A DNA stretch of 64,000 nt from Paracoccus onchidii (GTDB taxonomy: Bacteria > Pseudomonadota > Alphaproteobacteria > Rhodobacterales > Rhodobacteraceae), in the NCBI RefSeq assembly GCF_028294535.1, contig NZ_JAQBIE010000001.1, positions 240,199 through 304,198 of the forward strand, given 5' to 3'. Numbering within the stretch: position 1 is the first letter of the stretch; every line of letters starts with the position of its first letter. Below the pieces are notes generated by a model. That model had not been told where the DNA came from. It made no database searches and saw only the letters and a program-made list of their open reading frames with translations. This document shows, piece by piece, positions 41,900-51,007 of this stretch. The translations under genes and the position numbers were made by a program.

Positions 41900-43485
41900 T
41901 GCATATCCTTGTGAAAAGCGGCTTTTGCGGTGGCGATGATATTGGGGCGGTCCAGTTTGCCGCTTGCTGTGCGCGGCATGGCGCCGGACCAGATGTGAAT
42001 ATGGCGCGGCACCATGTAATGGGCCATCGCGCGGCGGGCATGGGCCATCAGCGCAGCCGCATCGGCGTCGCCGATCGGGCTGGCTGCGACATGCACGACC
42101 TGTCCGTGTTCGTCATCATCGACCCCAAAGGCAACCACATCGCCGACGAGTCCGGATTGCGACAAAAGATCTTCGACCTCGGTGGGCGACAGGCGGAACC
42201 CCAGGGTCTTGATCATGTCGTCCATGCGGCTGACGAACCACATGTCGCCATCTTCGTCGATACGCACCAGATCGCCCGAGCAAACCACGGGCGAATCCCC
42301 CAGATGCTGGTGCAGTTCCGGGCAGACCCGTATCTTTTCGGCGGTCAGTTCCGGACGTTCCCAATAGCCGAGACTGACCAGCGGTCCGCCATGCACCAGT
42401 TCCCCCTGTTCGCCGGGGCCGGCAATGCCTTCGCCATGTTTCACGACAAAGATCCGGGCGTTCGGAATCGCGCGCCCGATCGACCCCATTTTTCGGGCAA
42501 ACCGGTCTGGGGGAAGATATGTCGATCTGAATGCTTCGGTCAAACCATACATCAGGACGATATCGGCCCTGCCAAAGACCCTGGGCATCAGTTCCAGAAT
42601 ATTCGGGGGGATCTTGCCGCCCGTATTCGTGACGCGGCGCAGTGCGGGCAGGTCAATGGCCGCATCGTCCAGATAGCGCACGACCTGGTTCCACAGGGGC
42701 GGGACGCCAGCGATGGTCGTGACATGGTGTTCGCGTGCCATGCGTATCACCTCGGACGGCATCGACACCGGTTGATGGATGATCGTCGCCCCCAGCAGGC
42801 AGGAACTGGTCAGCTGGTTCAGCCCGGCATCAAAGCTGTAGGGCAGGACCGAAAGCAGCCGGTCGTCATGGGCCAGACCCAGATATTGCGCCACCGAGGC
42901 AGCCCCGATCCGAATATTGCGATGGCTCAGCATGACGCCCTTGGGCTGACCGGTCGAACCCGAGGTGTAGATGATCATCGCCAGCTCGCCCGGATCGGGC
43001 GATGCTTCCGGCACGTTGGATGGTGCCGGTTCGTTCATCAGGTCGTCCCATGATTGCGCAGCATCAGGCAGGGCAGGCGCGCGGCCCTGAACAAGCAGAT
43101 GCGCAACCGATTCCGCAAGCGGCTGCGCCGTCAGCGCCTTGAGCACATTCGCACCGACAATGGCGGCGCGTGCGCGGCAGTCGGCGGCAACATAGCCAAG
43201 CTGCGCAGCTGTCCACTGGTGGTTCACATTCACCACGACCGCGCCGATCTTCCATGCGCCGAACATTGCCACGACTTCGTCGATGCCCTTGCGCAGATGC
43301 ACGATGACACGATCACCTGCGCGCACACCTGCCCTGGTCAGCCAGGCTGCGATCCGGTCGGCCTGCTGAACAGCCTGCGCATAGCTTGCTTGACGCTTTG
43401 GATCGATGAAGGCGATTTTTTCCGCGTTTTCGGGCAGGTTGTCGGCCAGCAGGCGCCACATCGATTTTTCACCGGCTGCGATCAT
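41896..43485 (-). CDS. AMP-forming acyl/aminoacyl ligase
   Basis: This 529-residue ANL-superfamily adenylating enzyme probably loads the adjacent carrier protein. The P-loop IIYTSGSTGQPKGVMLSH is at about 171-188, followed by the VLMYGLTEAFRST motif near 313, SGDLVRIDEDGDMWF, and the catalytic lysine in PRTASGKLDR near 512. The closest functional class by sight is the exosortase-A-associated ligase group or stand-alone adenylation domains. The substrate cannot be read from sequence. It overlaps the acetyltransferase gene and the ACP gene by 4 bases each. Confidence 0.85.
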   Translation of the reverse strand: MIAAGEKSMWRLLADNLPENAEKIAFIDPKRQASYAQAVQQADRIAAWLTRAGVRAGDRVIVHLRKGIDEVVAMFGAWKIGAVVVNVNHQWTAAQLGYVAADCRARAAIVGANVLKALTAQPLAESVAHLLVQGRAPALPDAAQSWDDLMNEPAPSNVPEASPDPGELAMIIYTSGSTGQPKGVMLSHRNIRIGAASVAQYLGLAHDDRLLSVLPYSFDAGLNQLTSSCLLGATIIHQPVSMPSEVIRMAREHHVTTIAGVPPLWNQVVRYLDDAAIDLPALRRVTNTGGKIPPNILELMPRVFGRADIVLMYGLTEAFRSTYLPPDRFARKMGSIGRAIPNARIFVVKHGEGIAGPGEQGELVHGGPLVSLGYWERPELTAEKIRVCPELHQHLGDSPVVCSGDLVRIDEDGDMWFVSRMDDMIKTLGFRLSPTEVEDLLSQSGLVGDVVAFGVDDDEHGQVVHVAASPIGDADAAALMAHARRAMAHYMVPRHIHIWSGAMPRTASGKLDRPNIIATAKAAFHKDMQ

Positions 43486-44030
43486 GACACGTCCAGGTCC
43501 TTCTTGGGTTTCCGGGCAAAGATCGGCAAGTTCGGATAGATCCTTGCCGGCGATCCGACAACGATGCTGTCATCGGGCACATTTGTCGACACCGCGGTAT
43601 TGGCCCCGATGCGCACGCGGTTCCCGATCTTGATGCGCCCCAGAACGGTCGAATTCACCCCGATGAACACATCATCGCCGATCTTTGGCGCACCCGGTCC
43701 CATATTGGTGCCGATGGTCACATTGTGCATCACGCCACAACGTTCGCCGATCACCACGTCGGGATGAATCGAGAGCGAGCCTTCGGCATGGATAATATGA
43801 AAGCCGTCGCCCAGGGTGACGCTTGGCGGAATCCAGACCTTGGTCACGTTCAGGATCAAGATGCAAAGCAGGCCGTAAACCTTGTTGGCGAACCATCGCA
43901 ATATGCGGTTCTGACGCTGCATGGCCCATCGGCCATAGCGATATACCACCAGCGACACGAATGCCGGATCGCTCAGCCTTTGGCCATGCGTCTTGTAATC
44001 ATTGCAAATTTCACGCCACACGGGACCCAT
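43482..44030 (-). CDS. left-handed beta-helix O-acetyltransferase (serine acetyltransferase-like)
   Basis: The 182-residue product has an N-terminal helical part with a hydrophobic stretch (VYGLLCILILNVTKVW), then hexapeptide repeats forming a left-handed beta-helix (SIHPDVVIGERCGVMHNVTIG and IGDDVFIGVNSTVLGRIKIGNRVRIGANTAV). The DHATG motif of true CysE is replaced by IIHAEG. It is therefore nearer the WcaB/EpsC-like transferases of polysaccharide loci. ATG 44030 has GGAG very close; TTG codons upstream are alternatives. It overlaps the ligase gene by 4 bases. Confidence 0.78.
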   Translation of the reverse strand: MGPVWREICNDYKTHGQRLSDPAFVSLVVYRYGRWAMQRQNRILRWFANKVYGLLCILILNVTKVWIPPSVTLGDGFHIIHAEGSLSIHPDVVIGERCGVMHNVTIGTNMGPGAPKIGDDVFIGVNSTVLGRIKIGNRVRIGANTAVSTNVPDDSIVVGSPARIYPNLPIFARKPKKDLDVS

Positions 44031-44164
44031 TACTCCGAACTGAACCAACAACAAAATAAGGCGCGCCCAGAACAGCGCATCGTGATGCAGGGCGTGTCGA
44101 AAATGACCGGAAGACCCTGACAGTTCAAGCCGATATTAGATCGAAAACCCGGGATTGTCCTTAT

Positions 44165-45223
44165 CTACTGGATCAGGTCCAGGGTCGCCTGCATTTCAGC
44201 CCAGTCAATTCTGAAGGCGCCGGCACGGCCCTGACCGACGATCAGCGCAAATCGTTGCTGAAATCGGTCGGTCATGGATTTCAACGCGGTTGTGGCCCGG
44301 TCCGGCGGTTGCAGGGTCAGCAGGGTGGCGTTCGGGGGCATGACGGCAACGCCATGGGTCAGTTGGCTGCCTTCGATCCCCGCGACGATCCCGGCATTGG
44401 CGCAGGCCAGAACGAGGTCGTCGACGCTGTGATCTTCGGGGAACAGGACCCGAAAACCATATTGGCTTTCGAGTTTCTCTGCGATTTCGTCTTCGTTTTC
44501 CAGGATCCGCGCATCGCCGCTGTGGCCGCGATACAGGAACACGCCGGGGCAGGGCGCAACATCGCGCCCTGCCATCAGGCGCTTGCGCATATCCTGTGCA
44601 CGGGCGATTCTGCTGGCATTGTTGTGATGATCGTCAAACAGGATCAGTTCGTCGAAATGCACATCGCCGATGCGTGTCGGGTTGATCGACAGCAATTCTT
44701 CATAGCGGGGGACATGGCCGGCCTTGACCGGGGCCGATGTAACCGGTTGTCCAAAGCTTTCGGCCAGACGATAGCTGGAACAGTCGTCCAGAAGCCAGTT
44801 GCCGAACCAGCGGTTGCCGACCCAGCTTTCGTACAAGGCGCCGGAAACCGCCTTTTGGGGGCGGTGATGGTGCAGATGTGATTTTCGGCGCGGGCGCAGG
44901 TGCATTTCGGCGCGTCCGGAATACAGAACCCCATCCACGAAATCGATGTCGCGCAAGCGATACCCCATGGTTGCCGGCACATGTTCGGCGGGCTGCCCGT
45001 TCAGGGCATCCAGCACAGCTTCTCGCGGGGCGAATTCGGTCTGCATGATGCGATCGGTCTGACCGGGCAGACAGATCGCCGCCGGCACCGCCCGTGTTTC
45101 TGCCGGCGAAATTTCCCAGGTCTCGACAGCAAGGTCGATCAGTTCGGGGCGGGGCAGGCCGACCATGCGGCAGAATTTGTTTGCAATCGGGCGGATGGGG
45201 TCCAGACTCGTCATGTCGATCAC
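44165..45223 (-). CDS. glycosyltransferase family 61-like protein
   Basis: The 352-residue protein resembles GT61 (DUF563) transferases. A central ESWVGNRWFGNWLLDD is followed by the donor-side half with VFLYRGHSGDARILENEDEIAEKL, GFRVLFPEDHSVDDLVLACANAGIVAGIEGSQLTHG and later PPNATLLTLQPPDR. The acidic-glycine GIEGSQLTH replaces the common GxHGAxLxN. No signal peptide is visible, so it is cytosolic or membrane-associated. The start is GTG 45223 or ATG 45214. It is 134 bases upstream of the acetyltransferase gene on the same strand and probably belongs to the same pathway. Confidence 0.72.
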   Translation of the reverse strand: MIDMTSLDPIRPIANKFCRMVGLPRPELIDLAVETWEISPAETRAVPAAICLPGQTDRIMQTEFAPREAVLDALNGQPAEHVPATMGYRLRDIDFVDGVLYSGRAEMHLRPRRKSHLHHHRPQKAVSGALYESWVGNRWFGNWLLDDCSSYRLAESFGQPVTSAPVKAGHVPRYEELLSINPTRIGDVHFDELILFDDHHNNASRIARAQDMRKRLMAGRDVAPCPGVFLYRGHSGDARILENEDEIAEKLESQYGFRVLFPEDHSVDDLVLACANAGIVAGIEGSQLTHGVAVMPPNATLLTLQPPDRATTALKSMTDRFQQRFALIVGQGRAGAFRIDWAEMQATLDLIQ

Positions 45224-45300
45224 TGGCTACACTTGGATACTCGGGTGAAACTCGAGACAGGCTAGCATATCGGCGCCGGTGAAAACAGACCACGCTATGG

Positions 45301-45936
45301 TCAGGCCGGGGTCCAGCGCAGGAAATTCGAGATCAGGCGCAAGCCGACGGATTGCGACTTTTCGGGGTGAAACTGTGTGCCCACGATATTGTCGCGCCCG
45401 ACGACGGCCGTAACGGGTGCGCCGTATTCCACATGCGCCAGCAGGTGGTCCGGATTCGTCACCTGAAAGCGCCAGCTGTGAACGAAATAGGCGTGATCCC
45501 CCGATGAAATGCCCTCGAGGACGGGGTGGGGGTGGTCGATGACCAGATCGTTCCAGCCCATATGGGGAACCTTCAGCCCGGGGGCGTCGATTGCCGTGAT
45601 CTCACCCGCGATCCAGTCAAGGCCGGCGGTCTTGCGGTATTCATGGCCCGTGGTCGCCAGCATCTGCATGCCGACGCAGATGCCCAGAAAGGGCACGCCG
45701 CGCTGCAACACGGCTTCGCGCAGGGCTTCGGCCATGCCATCCACCTCGCCCAATGCTTCGCGGCAGGCCGGGAATGCACCGTCGCCCGGTAACACGATCC
45801 GGTCTGCGCGGGCGGCGAGGTCGGGATCAGAGGTGACGACGATTTCGGCACCTGCCTCTCGGCCCATAAGCTGGAAGGCCTTTTCCGCCGAATGCAGGTT
45901 GCCGCTGTCATAGTCGATCAAGGCAACGCGCATCAC
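45301..45936 (-). CDS. hisH: imidazole glycerol phosphate synthase subunit HisH
   Basis: This glutamine amidotransferase subunit feeds ammonia to HisF in histidine synthesis. The 211-residue product has the [13 protein letters not shown] start, the nucleophile in [10 protein letters not shown] (Cys), the oxyanion segment [11 protein letters not shown], and the catalytic HPEKS ([10 protein letters not shown]). ATG 45936 overlaps the hisB stop by 4 bases. hisA and hisF are not within the window. Confidence 0.96.
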   Translation of the reverse strand: MMRVALIDYDSGNLHSAEKAFQLMGREAGAEIVVTSDPDLAARADRIVLPGDGAFPACREALGEVDGMAEALREAVLQRGVPFLGICVGMQMLATTGHEYRKTAGLDWIAGEITAIDAPGLKVPHMGWNDLVIDHPHPVLEGISSGDHAYFVHSWRFQVTNPDHLLAHVEYGAPVTAVVGRDNIVGTQFHPEKSQSVGLRLISNFLRWTPA

Positions 45937-46520
45937 AGCGCCCCCTTGGTCGAGGGCAGGACGCCATTCATCCGGGGATCGGGTTCGACCGCTTCGCGAA
46001 GCGCACGGGCAACCGATTTGAAGGCCGCCTCGGCAATGTGATGGCTGTTGATGCCATGCAGACGGTCGACATGCAGCGTGATGCCGCCATGCGTGGAAAG
46101 CGCCTGAAAGAATTCCCGGACAAGCTGGGTGTCGAAGCTGCCGATCTTTTCGGTCGGAAAATCGACATTCCAGACCAGGAAAGGACGGGCCGACAGATCC
46201 AGCGCGGATCGCACCAGCGTGTCATCCATCGCCAGCAGAAAACTGCCATAGCGCCGTATTCCTTTCTTGTCGCCAAGCGCAGCGACAAGAGCCTGCCCGA
46301 TCGCGATTCCCGTATCCTCGACCGTGTGGTGATCATCGACATGCAGATCGCCATTCGTGCGGATCGTCATGTCGATCAGGGAATGGCGCGACAACTGATC
46401 CAGCATGTGGTCAAAGAAACCCACGCCGGTCTGGTTGTCATATTTGCCGGTTCCGTCAAGATCGATCGAAACCTCGATCTGGGTTTCGGCGGTTTTGCGG
46501 GTGATGGTCGCCTGGCGCAT
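45933..46520 (-). CDS. hisB: imidazoleglycerol-phosphate dehydratase
   Basis: This manganese enzyme dehydrates imidazole glycerol phosphate. The 195-residue, single-domain protein has the metal-binding HxxxH and HH motifs: [27 protein letters not shown], and the second-half repeat [24 protein letters not shown]. It lacks the N-terminal phosphatase domain of the enterobacterial HisB. It leads hisH in a coupled pair. Confidence 0.97.
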   Translation of the reverse strand: MRQATITRKTAETQIEVSIDLDGTGKYDNQTGVGFFDHMLDQLSRHSLIDMTIRTNGDLHVDDHHTVEDTGIAIGQALVAALGDKKGIRRYGSFLLAMDDTLVRSALDLSARPFLVWNVDFPTEKIGSFDTQLVREFFQALSTHGGITLHVDRLHGINSHHIAEAAFKSVARALREAVEPDPRMNGVLPSTKGAL

Positions 46521-46756
46521 GCACTATCCTTTCACAGCAGGGGCCTTATAGGGCGGGCGCGCCGATACGCCAAGACACCCTGTCCAACCGCTGCCCGGAT
46601 TGTCAGCCGCAGGCGTCATGCGACGAAATTGTGACAGGTCGGCGCCAACGCCGCCGACGGATGTCGTGAAACGTGGATGATGGGTCGCAGTTGCGAATTC
46701 AGTTCGGCGCTGCTGTGGTCATCTTGGGCAAATTATGCAAGACGAGTGTCCTCGCA

Positions 46757-46770
46757 GGCGGATATCCGCC
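46757..46770. promoter_or_regulatory. perfect 14-base palindrome upstream of BCCT transporter gene
   Basis: GGCGGATATCCGCC is a perfect palindrome, 53 bases before the transporter ATG. It lies in the 302-base gap (46521-46822) between divergent hisB and the transporter gene. The rest of the gap shows no gene and no promoter I would defend. It could be an operator for osmotic or substrate control, but chance cannot be excluded. Confidence 0.3.
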
Positions 46771-46822
46771 GTGTCCGACCGAGGCACGACCCGATCCAAA
46801 CCAAAGCTAGAGAAAGGGACGC

Positions 46823-48565
46823 ATGTCAAATGATCGTACCCCGAAAGATGGCCGGAAAAGCTATAAAGGCCATCCCGGCAATCCAAAGCGCGAGCAGGAC
46901 GCTCTGAGAGGACGCTTTGAACCCGAGCCCGAACCCGATAGCGGTATCGAGGCATTGCCTTCACCCGAAGGCCCCACCGAAATCATCGAGACCGATTACG
47001 AAATCGGTCAGAACAATATCGAAGGTGTCAAACCCTTCGCCTTCGATGTCCACAACCCTGTCTTTGCGATCTCGGCGCTGTCAGTGGCGCTGTTCACGAT
47101 CGTGACGCTGCTTTTCCCGACCCAGCTTGAGCCGGTGTTCACGGGGCTGCGGGCATCGCTGACCAGCAATATCGACTGGTTCTTCATGCTGGCCGGCAAC
47201 ATTTTCGTATTGCTGTGCCTGGTACTGGTTCTGTCGCCCTTGGGCAGCATTCGTCTGGGCGGCCCCGAAGCCTCGCCCGATTTTACGCTGCTTGGCTGGT
47301 TTGCCATGCTATTTGCAGCCGGGATGGGCATCGGCCTGATGTTTTACGGCGTCGGCGAGCCGATCAGCCACTTTCAGTCCTCGCTTGCCGGGCCTGCCCT
47401 TGAAGATGGGGTCAGGACCGATTGGGCGCCGCTGAATGGCGCCGCCGGTGACGAGGCCGCGGCACGTTCGCTGGGAATGGCAGCAACGATCTTCCACTGG
47501 GGGCTGCACCCTTGGGCGATTTACGCGGTGGTCGCGCTGCCGCTGGCACTGTTTGCCTATAACAAGGGTCTGCCGCTGACGATGCGGTCGATCTTTTACC
47601 CGATTTTCGGGGATCGTATCTGGGGATGGCCCGGCCATATCATCGATATCCTGTCGGTCTTTGCCACGATTTTCGGTCTGGCGACATCGCTTGGTCTGGG
47701 GGCCGAACAAGCAACCGCGGGGCTGAACTATCTGTTCGGTATCGCCAATACCAACACCACCAAGGTGGTGCTGATCCTGCTGATCACCGGTGTGGCCACC
47801 TGTTCGGTCGTGCTGGGCGTGGAAAAGGGCGTCAAGCGCCTGTCGGAAATCAACATGGTTCTGGCGGTGTTGCTGTTGCTGTTCGTTATTCTGGTTGGTC
47901 CGACAATCGCGATCATCACCGGTTTCTTCAGCAACCTGGGTGCCTATGCACGTGAACTGGTGCCGCTGTCCAACCCGTTTGGCCGCACGGATGACAACTT
48001 CCGCCACGGCTGGACCGCCTTTTACTGGGCTTGGTGGATCAGCTGGTCACCGTTCGTGGGCATGTTCATCGCGCGCGTCTCGCGCGGGCGCACCGTGCGC
48101 CAGTTCCTGATCGCGGTGCTGATCATTCCGTCACTGATCTCGGTGCTGTGGATGACCGCCCTTGGTGGGACTGCGATCTCGATGACGCTTGACGGTTTCG
48201 AAGGTGTCACCAACGCGGCGCTGGAGCTTCAGATGTTCGAGATGCTGGGCAATCTGCCTTTGACGGCGATTACCAGTTTTGTCGGCATCGTTCTGGTGAT
48301 CGTATTCTTTGTCACCTCGTCGGATTCCGGATCGCTGGTGATCGACACGATTGCGGCTGGCGGCAAGGTTGATGCGCCGGTTGCACAGCGCATCTTCTGG
48401 TGCAGCTTCGAGGGTCTTCTGGCGATTTCGCTGCTGCTGGGTGGTGGATTGCTGGCCTTGCAGGCGATGGCGGTTTCGACCGGCCTGCCATTTACGATCG
48501 TCCTGTTGGGCGGTTGCTGGGCATTGGTCAAAGGGTTGATGGGTGAACGGCGAGAACTTGCCTGA
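46823..48565 (+). CDS. BCCT family betaine/choline-type transporter
   Basis: This secondary transporter for quaternary ammonium compounds (betaine, choline, carnitine) takes part in osmoprotection or catabolism. The 580-residue protein has a hydrophilic, Pro/Glu-rich N-terminal tail of about 75 residues and then 12 membrane segments. Family marks are the glycine-rich GMGIGLMFYGVGEPISHF and the aromatic-rich WTAFYWAWWISWSPFVGMFIARVS. AGAAAGGG precedes the ATG. The long cytosolic N-terminal tail may be a regulatory region. Substrate is not decided by sequence. A strong hairpin follows. Confidence 0.93.
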   Translation: MSNDRTPKDGRKSYKGHPGNPKREQDALRGRFEPEPEPDSGIEALPSPEGPTEIIETDYEIGQNNIEGVKPFAFDVHNPVFAISALSVALFTIVTLLFPTQLEPVFTGLRASLTSNIDWFFMLAGNIFVLLCLVLVLSPLGSIRLGGPEASPDFTLLGWFAMLFAAGMGIGLMFYGVGEPISHFQSSLAGPALEDGVRTDWAPLNGAAGDEAAARSLGMAATIFHWGLHPWAIYAVVALPLALFAYNKGLPLTMRSIFYPIFGDRIWGWPGHIIDILSVFATIFGLATSLGLGAEQATAGLNYLFGIANTNTTKVVLILLITGVATCSVVLGVEKGVKRLSEINMVLAVLLLLFVILVGPTIAIITGFFSNLGAYARELVPLSNPFGRTDDNFRHGWTAFYWAWWISWSPFVGMFIARVSRGRTVRQFLIAVLIIPSLISVLWMTALGGTAISMTLDGFEGVTNAALELQMFEMLGNLPLTAITSFVGIVLVIVFFVTSSDSGSLVIDTIAAGGKVDAPVAQRIFWCSFEGLLAISLLLGGGLLALQAMAVSTGLPFTIVLLGGCWALVKGLMGERRELA

Positions 48566-48585
48566 ATTCCTTTCAGCAACCTTAG

Positions 48586-48612
48586 GAACGGGCGGGATTT
48601 TCCCGCCCGTTC
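48586..48612 (+). terminator. intrinsic terminator after BCCT transporter gene
   Basis: The perfect 12-base arms GAACGGGCGGGA and TCCCGCCCGTTC enclose a 3-base TTT loop, followed by TTGTCAT. It lies 20 bases after the stop codon. Confidence 0.75.
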
Positions 48613-48672
48613 TTGTCATACGGGCCGTCGGGTGCGAAAACCGGACAAGCACGACATCAAAGGACCGTCGGG

Positions 48673-49257
48673 ATGAGCGATATCAACGCAAGTGAACGCC
48701 GGCTGAGCGCCGCGCTTGACCGCATTGACCAATTGTTGGAGGTGGCGGGTCCGCGACCTGTCCAACCCGATGAGTCCGAAACAGAGCGATTGCGCGAAAA
48801 CCTTGCCGCGCTCGAGGCCGAGAATACCCGGCTGGCTGACGAACTGGCCGCATTGCGTGTTGATCGCGGCGGACCGCTGGAGGCGGCGCTGGCCGAAACC
48901 CGCAGCCGACTGGCCGGGGCAGGCGAACAGGCCGCGCGGCTATCGGCCGCGAATGAAGAGCTGGCATCGGCCAATCGTGCATTGATCGAGGCGGCATCGG
49001 GCAATGCAGATATGAACGCGGCGGCGCTGCAGGCGTTGGAGGCCGAGGTCAAGGCGCTGCGTTCGGCACGCGCAGCCGAAATCACGCAGATGAGCGATAT
49101 CATGCAAGAGCTTGAGCGCCTGATGGCAGAAGAGCCAGAGCCTGCGGATCAGACGCCGGCTGCGCGGGTGGCCGGCGATGACGCTGTTCTGCCCGAGGTC
49201 ACGGGCGATGGCGCGGGTGTGCCGGAAACGGAATCCCAACGGGACGGAGACAGGTAA
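48673..49257 (+). CDS. coiled-coil protein upstream of zapA
   Basis: This 194-residue, soluble, acidic protein is dominated by heptad repeats (about 8-150: RRLSAALDRIDQLLE, then AALEAENTRLADELAAL, and ALEAEVKALRSARAAEI). A disordered Pro/Glu/Ala tail follows. No enzyme motif is present. The stop abuts the zapA start with no gap. A gene of this type precedes zapA in many alphaproteobacteria, which suggests a cell-division partner, possibly ZapB-like in form. That is inference. ATG 48673 has GTCGGG before it. Confidence 0.8.
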   Translation: MSDINASERRLSAALDRIDQLLEVAGPRPVQPDESETERLRENLAALEAENTRLADELAALRVDRGGPLEAALAETRSRLAGAGEQAARLSAANEELASANRALIEAASGNADMNAAALQALEAEVKALRSARAAEITQMSDIMQELERLMAEEPEPADQTPAARVAGDDAVLPEVTGDGAGVPETESQRDGDR

Positions 49258-49626
49258 ATGGCCGAAGTTGATTTCATCATCGGGCACAAGGAATATCGTC
49301 TTGGTGCCCAGGACGGCGAAGAAAAGCTGCTGCAACGTGCCGCCGAGTTGCTGGATGGCGAAGCCCGTCAGATCCTCGAACAAGCAGGCCGTATGCCCGA
49401 GCCGCGATTGCTGTTGCTGGCGGGGCTGATGTTGGCGGATCGTTTTACCACGATGGAAGAACGCGCCGAAAAGGCCGAACGTCATCTCAAGCGGTTGCAG
49501 GCCAATCCCGCGCGCGTCGAGGTGCCGATCATTCCTGCGGATCTGAAAGAAGCCATGGCCGAGCTGGCTGCGCGCGCCGAGGCTTTGGCTGAAAAACTGG
49601 CTGATCAGCAGGCCGATCCGACCTGA
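49258..49626 (+). CDS. zapA: cell division protein ZapA
   Basis: ZapA binds and bundles FtsZ filaments at the Z ring. The 122-residue product has the N-terminal beta segment AEVDFIIGHKEYRLGAQDGEEKLLQRAAELLD and a long C-terminal coiled coil (MEERAEKAERHLKRLQ to AELAARAEALAEKLADQ). It directly follows the coiled-coil gene (stop then ATG). Confidence 0.93.
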   Translation: MAEVDFIIGHKEYRLGAQDGEEKLLQRAAELLDGEARQILEQAGRMPEPRLLLLAGLMLADRFTTMEERAEKAERHLKRLQANPARVEVPIIPADLKEAMAELAARAEALAEKLADQQADPT

Positions 49627-49643
49627 CGGCAGCCAGATGGCAT

Positions 49644-49667
49644 GACCCGCGCTGGCAGGCGCGGGGT
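49644..49667. terminator. GC-rich hairpin between zapA and hydrolase gene
   Basis: GACCCGCGC and GCGCGGGGTC pair with one bulged base around TGGCAG, in the 49-base gap between convergent genes. No long T run is present. It is probably a shared terminator. Confidence 0.45.
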
Positions 49668-49675
49668 CGTTGCGT

Positions 49676-50449
49676 TCAGGCCGTTCCGAAAAAGGCGGAC
49701 AGGCTGTTGGCCACGGCTTCGGGGGCATCTGCGTGTAACCAGTGCCCTGCCTGTTTCAGCGTAACGATTCGGACCTGCGGAAAATATTCACGCAGCGCGG
49801 CCTGCCCGGCGGACAGGACATAATCCGATTCGGCGCCGGTCAGGGCCAAGACAGGGCCTTCAAAGCCAGCCCGAGGCAGGTTGTCGGGCCAGCCGACAAG
49901 ATCGGGCATCCGTTCTTTCAACACAGGCAGGTTCAGCCGCCACCGGGTCCGGTCCGGGGTGATGTCCAGCGATTGCAGCAGAAAGGCGCGAATGCCGGCT
50001 TCCGGAATTGCCTCGCGCAATGCGGCATCGGCCTGGCTGCGCCGTCCGATCGAGGAAAGATCAAGCGACTGCATGGCGTCGATCAGGTGAGACTGGCTGT
50101 GGCCATAGGCGATCGGGGCGATGTCCATCACGCACAGCTTGCGCACCAGATCCGGGCGGGTCAGTGCCAGCGTCATGGCGGCCTTGCCGCCCATTGAGTG
50201 TCCCGCGACATCTGCCCGCCCACCAAGACCCTCGATCAGTTCGATCAGATCCTGTGCCATGGCCGGATAATCCTGTTCCTCGCTATGGGGGCTGTCACCG
50301 TGGTTGCGCAGATCGACTGTTACCACGGGGCGGTCCGCCGCGATCCGGCGTGCCAAGGCGCCGAGGTTCCGGCCCTGTCCGAACAGGCCATGGACCAACA
50401 GGACAGGAAGCCCGTCTTGGGGGCCGGTAATGCTGTGTTTCAGTTTCAT
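49676..50449 (-). CDS. alpha/beta-fold hydrolase, YbfF-like esterase
   Basis: The 257-residue cytosolic hydrolase has the oxyanion motif LLVHGLFGQGRNLG (about 16-29), a nucleophile elbow GHSMGGKAA (Ser about 96), an acid in TGAESDYV near 209, and a catalytic histidine in QAGHWLHADAP near 236. This matches the YbfF-type acyl-CoA/short-ester hydrolases. The natural substrate is unknown. It converges with zapA and is divergent from the next gene. Confidence 0.88.
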   Translation of the reverse strand: MKLKHSITGPQDGLPVLLVHGLFGQGRNLGALARRIAADRPVVTVDLRNHGDSPHSEEQDYPAMAQDLIELIEGLGGRADVAGHSMGGKAAMTLALTRPDLVRKLCVMDIAPIAYGHSQSHLIDAMQSLDLSSIGRRSQADAALREAIPEAGIRAFLLQSLDITPDRTRWRLNLPVLKERMPDLVGWPDNLPRAGFEGPVLALTGAESDYVLSAGQAALREYFPQVRIVTLKQAGHWLHADAPEAVANSLSAFFGTA

Positions 50450-50503
50450 GGCGCGATCCTAGGATGTCTGGAACCCAAGTGCCATAGCGTCTATCATGGC
50501 AAC

Positions 50504-50902
50504 ATGAAACGCGACGCAATCACCTATACCGATATCCAGCCAATGGCTGACGAGGTTTCCGGCCTGATCAAGGCACGTTTCGGCGGTGCGCGCCGCGGAG
50601 AGCAGCCACCCCTTGCGGTGATGCTGCGTCGTCGCGGCGGTGCCTTGCCGCGCAAGCTGCGCAACGCGGCGGCGCGCCTGGCAGAAGCTGAACGGCTCAG
50701 CGCCCAGCCAAAGGTTGCGCGCCAGCTGCGGCTTGACGGGCTGGATCGCGCGCATACCGAGCTGGTGGCCTATCTTCGTCCCTTGGGTGAAATCAGCCGC
50801 TGGCGGGGACGCGCGGTCAGTTTTGCGGCTTCGGTCTGTTTCGGGTTGCTTGTTCTGGGCGCGGTGATCGTCTGGATCATGGTGCAGCGCGGCCATATCT
50901 GA
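50504..50902 (+). CDS. conserved hypothetical single-pass membrane protein
   Basis: The 132-residue product has a basic, helical N-terminal domain (GALPRKLRNAAARLAEAERL near 47-66) and one C-terminal membrane segment (about 107-128, VSFAASVCFGLLVLGAVIVWIMV). No family is recognised. ATG 50504 gives MKRDAITYTDIQPMAD; the frame is open upstream through sequence opposite the hydrolase gene, which I exclude. Confidence 0.72.
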   Translation: MKRDAITYTDIQPMADEVSGLIKARFGGARRGEQPPLAVMLRRRGGALPRKLRNAAARLAEAERLSAQPKVARQLRLDGLDRAHTELVAYLRPLGEISRWRGRAVSFAASVCFGLLVLGAVIVWIMVQRGHI

Positions 50903-51007
50903 CATCGATCCGCCTTGCATCTGGCGCAAGGCAGGTCCCCGAACTCTGCGCCTTGAACATGCTGCGCCGCAGCATGATGTTAGGGCAAACACGAACAGGA
51001 CCCATCC

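Noticed and set aside
49627..49675. 6S RNA gene after zapA
   Set aside because: The gap before the convergent hydrolase gene is only 49 bases and holds just a short hairpin.
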